64,000 nt of DNA from Glandiceps talaboti (Eukaryota > Hemichordata > Enteropneusta > Spengelidae): assembly GCF_964340395.1 (NCBI RefSeq), contig NC_135562.1, forward strand, positions 1,369,501 through 1,433,500. The letters are read 5' to 3'. A model generated the notes under the pieces. It made no database searches, was not told the origin of the DNA, and saw nothing but the letters and a program-made list of their open reading frames with translations. The position numbers and the translations under genes were made by a program. Shown here piece by piece: positions 51,423 to 61,600 of this stretch (positions are counted from its first letter, which is position 1; each line of letters opens with the position of its first letter).

Positions 51423-54400
51423 GTTTGATTACCAATACTGTATGTATCACTTAATCTATTCATCACCTCACCCAGCAAGATATGATGACTCAGCATTTAC
51501 TATTTACATACTAGTACCTGATATGATAATATAGAGAGGCCACAGTAGTATATTTAATACAAATATCTCAACGTAATAATCTAACACTTAGGAGGGAGGC
51601 CACAGTAATACATGTATATTCAGTAAACGTATCTTAATGTACATCTACAATGTATGATGAGTTACCACTCATTTATAAAGTTGCTGCAATCATTATTTTT
51701 CAGTTAGATATTGTGTTTTCAGTGACTCTTTTAAATGTGAACATCTATATTGATAGGGAATGTATATTGATTTTTGTATAATATGTTTTGATTCAGTTAG
51801 GTTGCCAAAATATGGCTGCCACATATCTTGCGAAAGTTGCAATTTTGTGGAGGTACTATTTTCACTTGTATTGTACTTGGGGGCACTAGTAGATGTCTAT
51901 TGCTACAAGGGCTATTGTTATGTAGCAACTATTTCCCAAGGCTGAAAGCCAAGGAAAATAGTTTCTACATACCGATAATAGCACGAGGTGTAATATGACG
52001 TCTACTACCTGAATAAGACCAGGTGATAAGTACTTTATATCATATCACATTCTCAGGCATATGATATTCTTTCCAGAGTCAAATCAAATCACCTGTAAAA
52101 CTCCCCATCTACTGTAATAATAGTACCCTTGGGTAAACAGAATATTGTCCTCTGTATGCAAATTGAGGTCACTATGGGTCAATTGTCCATACCACATGAT
52201 ACAATTTAAGCCAATCACTGATGACTACATGTATATGACAACAATGTGTTATAAAACACAAAAGGGTCACATGATCAGTACACACTGCTAATACATGCTA
52301 CTATTCAATGGATCAGATTGAGGGGAAAAAAAAACTTAATTAGACAGAAGGGTTTCTGCCATTTCTATTTACAATATGCAAGTACAAATTTAGAGTAAAA
52401 TCTGCTAAATTTCGATAGACTCTAAGCTAGGCATATACATAATACTGAATACTATAATCTAGTATTTATAACAAGTGACCAAATTCTCCACTTTTTGAAA
52501 CAAAACACCAGAATCACTCACAAAAACTATGTGTATTGATTATCTTTCAAAGACTTTAATAGATAGCGTTACATACACATCTACACTGTACACTGTTGTG
52601 TCTTGTAAGCTTTCTAACACATCTACACTGTTGTGTCTTGTAAGCTTTCTAACACATCTACACTGTTGTGTCTTGTAAGCTTTCTAACACATCTACACTG
52701 TTGTGTCTTGTAAGCTTTCTAACACATCTACACTGTTGTGTCTTGTAAGCTTTCTAACACATCTACACTGTTGTGTCTTGTAAGCTTTCTAACACATCTA
52801 CACTGTTGTGTCTTGTAAGCTTTCTAACACATCTACACTGTTGTGTCTTGTAAGCTTTCTAACACATCTACACTGTTGTGTCTTCTAAGCTTTCTAATAC
52901 ATCTACACTGCTGTGTCTTGTAAGCTTACTAATATATGTACAGTGCTGTGTCTTGTAAGCTTACTAATATATGTACAGTGCTGTGTCTTGTAAGCTTACT
53001 AATATATGTACAGTGCTGTGTCTTCTAAGCTTTCTAATATGCCCTAGGTGATTCCTTTCAAGACAACACAAGCCTTAGCTTTTATAGGATCAATAAAATT
53101 GAACATACTGCAGTAATATACTCAGGAATGTCTGTAATAAACCGGTCCATGCAGGCATTTCACATAAATTAATTGCAACTTCCATATATTTGACAATATC
53201 CTCATAAGAAATGAAATATTTATGCAACAGAAAATGAATAATAGAAATACCATGTGGCAGTACAAAGAGACCTGTGAATAGAGATATCATCTGTGTAGAG
53301 AGACCTGTATATAGAGATCTGTGTATAGAGATCTGTTTATAGAAACCTGTGTATAGAGATCTGTGTATAGAGATCTGTGTATAGAGACCTGTGTATAGAG
53401 ATCTGTTTATAGAAACCTGTGTATAGAGATGTGTATAGAGACCTGTGTATAGAGATCTGTGTATGGAAACCTGTATATGCCTGTTAGTGTATAAACTCAG
53501 CTCGTGACCTCATACAAGTGGCATAACATAAGAGTCCCAATATGTATCTAAGTATATTATATCCTTTTGTTTTATATCACCTCTACTCTACATGTATATC
53601 TGGAGGAAATTGGCTATTTTCAAATATCACGCAATATTTGCAATATAATACTGCAACACTACATACAAGAATTAGCTTGATTTTGACGATCAAAGGTCAA
53701 GGTCTTATAAAGAAAGCTTGCACCTGATAATATGGGGTAGACACTTGAATAGCATCCCTATGTATTACAGTTTTTGAGTTATGCAGTTAATATTGATTTT
53801 TATGGTCTGAAAAATATGCCTGCTATTTGCTTATATTTGATGTCAGCAGCCTGTGTATGGCCCTTGTGTAGTATTGAATGTCATTATGTTATGTAAAACT
53901 TGAATGAAATGTCAGAGAAATGGCTGTGCACTGACAGACAGACAGACATACAGACAGACAGACAGACAGACAGACATACAGACAGACAGACAGACAGACG
54001 GACATGTATGGAGCTCACTAAAATAGCACCCATTATGTGTTGGGAGGGTGGAGGGGTATACACCTCTATATATAATATATATAAATGCACATATAAATTA
54101 AAGGGCACAAGCTATGTTTAAATATGTTTAGATGTAGTTATTACTCCATATTTAAAAGGTACTCGCATTATTCTACTTACTGAAGCACACTCAACCATCA
54201 CTTGCATATTGACTGAACTCAAACATGGTTTAAGACATAACCCATAAACGATGCAATGACATAATTTATCATAAATATAAAAAAATGTTAAGGAAATTCA
54301 TACTATGCAATCAGCTGTTTTAACAATGCCAGAAGACAATCATGTTACATGTATAGAAGGTATGTATTGGCATTAATATTATATTGCAATGTGGTTTTAT

Positions 54401-57400
54401 TGATTAATATTTTCACTTGAGTACTAAAAAGCTATTAAACTCAACTTGTGCTAGTCTAAATCAGTCTCAATCAGTCTGAAACAGACATAGCATATTTATC
54501 AATTGATTCATTAAGAAAGAGATACATGTAGCCATAAAAAAAGTAATTTCTCAGCCAGGTATGATATATTATATGTATAACAACAAATAAAAATTTACTG
54601 CATTACAGATAATGTAAAACATTTCTGTCTGTGTGGAGAAACTCAATCCAACAGAGCCTAGGGTTATATTGGTTTGTGTGAATCACACAAAGTGTCTTGA
54701 AATTAGCTGCAGTTGTCCAGGCAACTAAACAATGTATGCAGATTATCAAATCTATAAAGTGGTACCAGGGGTAGTCTTTTAGACCAATGCAAATCAACAG
54801 AAAATAGGAGATTATTCAAGGCAAATCTTAAAATGTTCATATTTTGTCAATGTTATTGTTGAAGTGGTTGTGTCTTAATTTGTATGAGTTTCTGGTGTGT
54901 CCTGTATTGTTTCATTTGTTGTTTTTCATCAAACTGTTCTGATTTTATGATGTGATACACTTGACAATTTTTTTATGTATTTTTTCCTCTGAATCATGTT
55001 TTTATATTTTGTGATTTGTTGTGTACAGACCATTGAGACATGTGTTGTGTTATGGTCTTTCAACAATTAATCACTATTATTGTCATTATGATTATGATTA
55101 TTATCATTATTATGATTATCATGACTATTATTATGATTTGGTTAACTCTGTATACTGAGAAGTAAATTCAAGAACTAAATGTGTACTCTTACAAAATGTG
55201 ACTGCTTTAATACTCACATATCTTTTTTTTACTACATAATTCCAATCCTTAGACATGTCCATGCAAATTCTGTCTATAGTATAAGTATAACATATCAAAG
55301 CCAATTTGCTGTAACTGGGGTCTTTTTTTTAAAACTTCTATTCTTACTTAGGACTAAAAAATAATTGTTTGGTTCCGGTTACCCGACCCCACCTAACTTT
55401 TCACTGCTGACTCTAAACTTTTTTTTTTTACATATTCAAGAAAAAATAAATAAAATCACAAAAATTGTGAAGTCGCATGAAATAGTGGATGCAGAAACTA
55501 ACACCAACATATAATGACAATATAAAACTGTTCTTCCAATCTATAATGGCTGTACATCTGATAACAAGAAATAAACAGCACAGAGACCATTTGGAAAACA
55601 ATGGAAAACCTGAACTCAACAGTCAGAGAAAAAAATTATGTAATAAAATAAAATAAACATATCTACCTACCCTACCTATTCTAAAATTAAGCATAATCGG
55701 AACCACATAATTTGTTTTATTAGGCCTTAACATGTGTTGTATAATAAATCATCAAAACCACTACTATCAACCTTCTGTTGTGCTACTGTATTATATTCAT
55801 TTGTCTGGCAAATTAACAAAGTAATTGCAGACATATCATTATAAAATAGCCTTTTCCAATTGCTTCCCTCAGGGATGTGTTTTAGGTCATTCAGAAAAAG
55901 ACCTATGCATTTAAAAAATAGCTTGTATCACAAAGTAGTGTAAACACAATGTTTGAAAATCTTTACCTAGGGTCACTCTGTTGACAAAGAATGAAGTATG
56001 CAGTTGAAAATTTAGGTAACAATTTTTAATTTTGTGTTAGGAACAAACGTTTAATTCAACACTATGGTACAATCCTGTTTGATATTTTTAAAACAATTGT
56101 TTTGGTCTATAAAGTAATCTAATGTAATCTAATGTACTCTAATCTAATCTATATCATCTAATCTAAGCTAATCTAATCTAATTACTTAGACATGTATCAT
56201 CACACAGTGTCAAACACTAGCAGCTTCCCAAAAATCTACATTTTGTTGATGAACATTAAATGAGTCAATCAGTTGATTTCTACTCAAGACAATCATCAAA
56301 CAGATATCAAGCCAGTGTACAGAGGTTTACTACTTGCCCCTTCAACAACAAAAAATACCACATTTACATGACTTTACTCCAGATATCATTTTAACTTATG
56401 AACTAGTAGCCATTCATGTGTTCATTTAGAACAAATCAGTTGAATTTTGACTCTGATTGAGCAACAAGAATACTTGAACCATAGACCCTACAAGTGTAGG
56501 TTTTACACTTGAACTATAACTTAACACGACACTCATCTAAACATCTGGACATCTATATAGCTTGTACCTACTTAGCACTCTAACTAATGATGGCTGATAC
56601 AATGTAGCTCATTTAATGGTGCAAACTAGAAATCGTGACGTTACATCACAGGTTTCATACTCTCAACTTAAAGACATACAGATATTTTGTTATGGATCAA
56701 AATGATACAAATTGTATTTTCTTAGTCACTACACAGCACTAAAAGGATAAGGAAACACTTAGTTAAATTGGCATAGTGGACACAGTGTGTAATATTACAC
56801 TATAATCAGCTGTATGTACACGAATGAACACAAAAATCATTCAATTAGCCATATGGATGAAGATTGGTTATTTAGTTTGGATTTCATCATGAAACACATA
56901 CCAAGTCCTTGTTTATAACTTAATACCGTGAACAAGATTTAAAATGTGTCAAATGTTGTACGTACTTTTTTGTAAACTTGTTAGTATTTCACAATGTATT
57001 GAGTTGCAAACACAGACTTGGTCTATGTTGTGTCACATTGATTTTTCAAGTAGGAAGCCATGATAAAATTGTTTTATAATATAAATTAAAAATCCCAAAT
57101 AAATACCCAATTGTCATGCATATGGCCACTTTAAGTCTCTTTCTACTATACTCTTCTTATTAATATTCTTAACACAAAGTTCATATATTACCTAGACATA
57201 CAGAGAAACTGACTCTTTATCAATTATTCTATGTTCCAGTTGCCTCTAGCTTTTAACTCTACTATATTCCTAAGCAGTAACTAAAATTCACAAATTAAAT
57301 CAAACGTTCCACCAGGGTAAAAAAAGTAACATGTTCATACTTGAAAATCTCATTAGCATTAGTTAAAATGAGGGCAATACATAGTGAATAGACAATAAGA

Positions 57401-58518
57401 AGAAATTTATCCTTGAAAAAAAAGTAGACAGAATTTGTGAATTTTGTTATTTGATAAAATATGAGACTACAAAAATAATACAATTTAAATAAAAATAAAA
57501 ACCTAATCTCATTAATGTTGACAGTCTATTTCTTGACCTATATTACAAATTTCAGGAATTAAATTCCACTCTCTACTAATTTCTAAAATGTAATTTCAAA
57601 TTTGAAGATTCAGACATTGAAATGTACATGTCAATACATACATCACTTTCCTCTTCCATAAATGTCAGCCGATGATAATCCGTTTTTGACAACATTTCAC
57701 GGTCACTTCAAAGATGGAGGCTTATTTGACAAACACACAAGTAGCATGGAACTGATTTGGGATGCGGATCACAATGTAAAAACACAACAACGTGAAGTGA
57801 AGTGATGAGATGATTCAGCTTAACATGAGATGTCTTCATGTCTGTATCATGATTCACTCATAAATAAAACATCTAGGGAGTCCATTAGAGAGGTGACCTC
57901 CCTAGCTTTGTCACTGATCCTAACATATATTCTTAACACAGGTGTTGAAAATCTCAATCCATGCTCACACCCAACATAGAGGGCGCTAGACACTATTTCC
58001 TTGAAGTTGGGTATTACACATTCTTACAATGAATATTCATCAATCTCCTACAAGAGAATTGGCTGAATAGAATTTAATACAATATAATCCTGGTTTATAC
58101 AAAATATCAGTTGGCAAAAAAAATATCTGAGTCATAAAGATTATTGATAAGTCTTATTTATTGTTTGTTATTCAGTGTTCTAAAAAGGCCGACTGATGAC
58201 TTATGACATTTAAGCTGTTTTGATATCATTTAGCCTAAATAAAATGAGGTGTTCTGGAATGTCAACTAGATATATTAATATTAAAGATGATACAGAGACA
58301 GAGACAGAGATACAGATACACTAACAGACATACACAGACACACACACACAGACTCACATGCACAAACGCACACAGATGCACAGACACACACACAAACACA
58401 CAGACACACACAAACACTCAGACACACAAACACTCACACACAGACACACACACAGACATACATACATACAGACACACACACAAACAAACAAACAAAAACA
58501 CAGACATACATACAGACA

Positions 58519-58604
<86 letters not shown>

Positions 58605-61600
58605 TGCGCGCCATGGCAGCTTGATACTCTACATTGCCTACAACACTCATAAACTATAACAAATAATGAAGTTCTTACCTCTTGAGTTGCAAACATTGAT
58701 CTAACAGATGGCTGGATATTGTCAGGTGTTCGTAAACCCTTCAAAGTGACATAGAGTGTTGATGGATATGGCTGTCTTACTACACTGGTCCACCATTGGT
58801 AAACCTACAAAATAAACCAATACAATCAGACTGACTAACTGACAAACTAACTCATAAAAGTGTTGATGGATATGGCTGTCCACCACTGGTAAACCTAAAA
58901 CACAGTGCAATACAATCACTTGAGGTACAACATGCCCAAGAGACCAATTTCAAGTTTAAATAATTCAAATACTGAAAACTATTCTTGGAAAGAGTGCATC
59001 TTCACACTTTATAATATACTGTACATGATTTGTAATGTCTTCTTTCTTGTCAAACTCAAACTACATGTAACAGTATGTATTCTATTTTTTGTGTAGGTTT
59101 TCTTCATTTTGAAGTATACATTCAGTATCTCTCTGTAAGTCAACAGCAATGAAGTATATTATAATGTACTGTACTCTACTGTGCTGTATTCTATTGTACT
59201 ACTACTGCACTGCACTGCACTGCACTGTATGGTACAATAACTATTCTAATGTACTGCACTGCACTACACTACACTGTACGATACTGTACTGCATTGCACT
59301 GCACTGCACTGCACTGTACTGTATACTGTATTCTATTGTACTACTACTGCACTGCACTGCACTGTATGGTACAATAACTGTATTCTAATGTACATGTATT
59401 GCACTGCACTACAATGCACTGTACTGTACTGTACTGTACTGTACTGTACTGTTACAGTATATTTACAAAGTGTATTTACAAAGTAAAATTGTCCATACCT
59501 CATTAGAACCTGGTTTCTTCCTATAGTTAATAGGTGGATGGAATAATTGTAATCTTGTCTTCTTCTCTGTGTTGGGAGCACCATGTGATCCAACCATCTT
59601 TAGAAAGGCCCAGGCTATCCTATGCCAACCTCCATCATTCCTTGCGTTATTGTAGTTAAGACTTACTGCATTCATACTAACAAAGTCCAGTAACTAAAAC
59701 AAAATATACATCATCATATTATAATGGGGAACCAAAATAAAATGCCAAGAATACTCCTAATCATTAATATTTATCCCCTTCACTACAAAGCTTACAATTC
59801 AAAACTTTGTGTTTTAAGTCTCAATACTGCTACAGAGTAGACTGGAACACTGAACTAATTACTGAGAGTGTACCTGTATATTATCACTATACACTGAACT
59901 AATTACTGAGAGTGTACCTGTATATTATCACTATACACTGAACTAATTACTGAGAGTGTACCTGTATATTATCACTATACACTGAACTAATTACTGAGAG
60001 TGTACCTGTATATTATCACTATACACTGAACTAATTACTGAGAGTGTACCTGTATATTATCACTATACACTGAACTAATTACTGAGAGTGTACCTGTATA
60101 TTATCACTATACACTGAACTAATTACTGAGAGTGTACCTGTATATTATCACTAAACACTGAACTAATTACTGAGAGTGTACCTGTATATTATCACTATAC
60201 ACTGAACTAATTACTGAGAGTGTACCTGTATATTATCACTATACACTGAACTAATTACTGAGAGTGTACCTGTATATTATCACTACACACTGAACTAATT
60301 ACTGAGAGTGTACCTGTATATTATCACTATACACTGAACTAATTACTGAGAGTGTACCTGTATATTATCACTACACACTGAACTAATTACTGAGAGTGTA
60401 CCTGTATATTATCACTATACACTGAACTAATTACTGAGAGTGTACCTGTATATTATCACTACACACTGAACTAATTACTGAGAGTGTACCTGTATATTAT
60501 CACTATACACTGAACTAATTACTGAGAGTGTACCTGTATATTATCAGTACAGAGGCATAGGTTAAACAATATTTAGTTGTGTTTTGTTTTTCAGTTTGTA
60601 AATTGTGTCTTCATTTCATCTTTCTTTACTCTATGTTTTAGTAACAAATATTCTAATTACCCTGTAGTGTAATAAAGTATTATCTTATCTTATATCATCC
60701 CATCTCATCTCATCTCACCTCACTTCACTTCATCTCACCCTCACCTCACCTTACACACCTCACCTTACTCACATCATCTCATCTTACCTCACCTCATCCC
60801 ACCTCACCTCACCTTATCTCACTTCACCTCACCTCACCTTACTTCATGTCATCTCATCTCATCTCACCTCACCTCATCTCACTTCACTTCATTTCACTTC
60901 ACCTCACCTCACCCCACCTCACCTCACTTCACCTCATCTCCCCTTATCCTTACCTCAAAGAATAATATGATCTTTGGATAACTTTCATGTGATTGTATAA
61001 AATAGAGGTAGTTTTCGTTAAAAAGTAACAACTCCTCCCATGCTGGGATAACTGTCCTGAAAAAAATAGAATTATAACAAAATTTTAACATCTTTCATAA
61101 CAGAGTGATTATGCATCATGTAAGTTTTGATTGGTAGATAAAAAATATACAATATTATGGTTAACCACTTTGGTGCCATTTTCACAAGAAACGTCACATG
61201 AGGGCATTACATATTACACTAAACACACAAAATACTTCATCCTGCCATAGAATTGATTGAGAGCTTCTTTCAAGTACTGTGTGACTTTTGGGAGACTACT
61301 TATGGTTACCTCCAATACAAATTGACTCCCTAGGTGAGTCATAAAAATAACAATTGGTTGTCATCATGACTTCTGCTCCATACACTAGACATGCATTACT
61401 ATCGGCAAGTCTGAGATTAAATCTACCTTCTTGTGTATGTTGACTGTCCATCATGAGGTAAAATACTATTATAAGTATCAAGAATTACACCTTGACAATT
61501 CCAATTCAGACTCCTTAGCTAAGCACATGTAAGTTACACGTGTACATTTACAAAATGACTTTATGTAAAATTTTAAATTTGGCAAAATCACAGGTCAAGT

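Noticed and set aside
58287-58744. Cys/Val- and Thr/His-rich frames
   Set aside because: They are translations of the CA/CAGA microsatellite.
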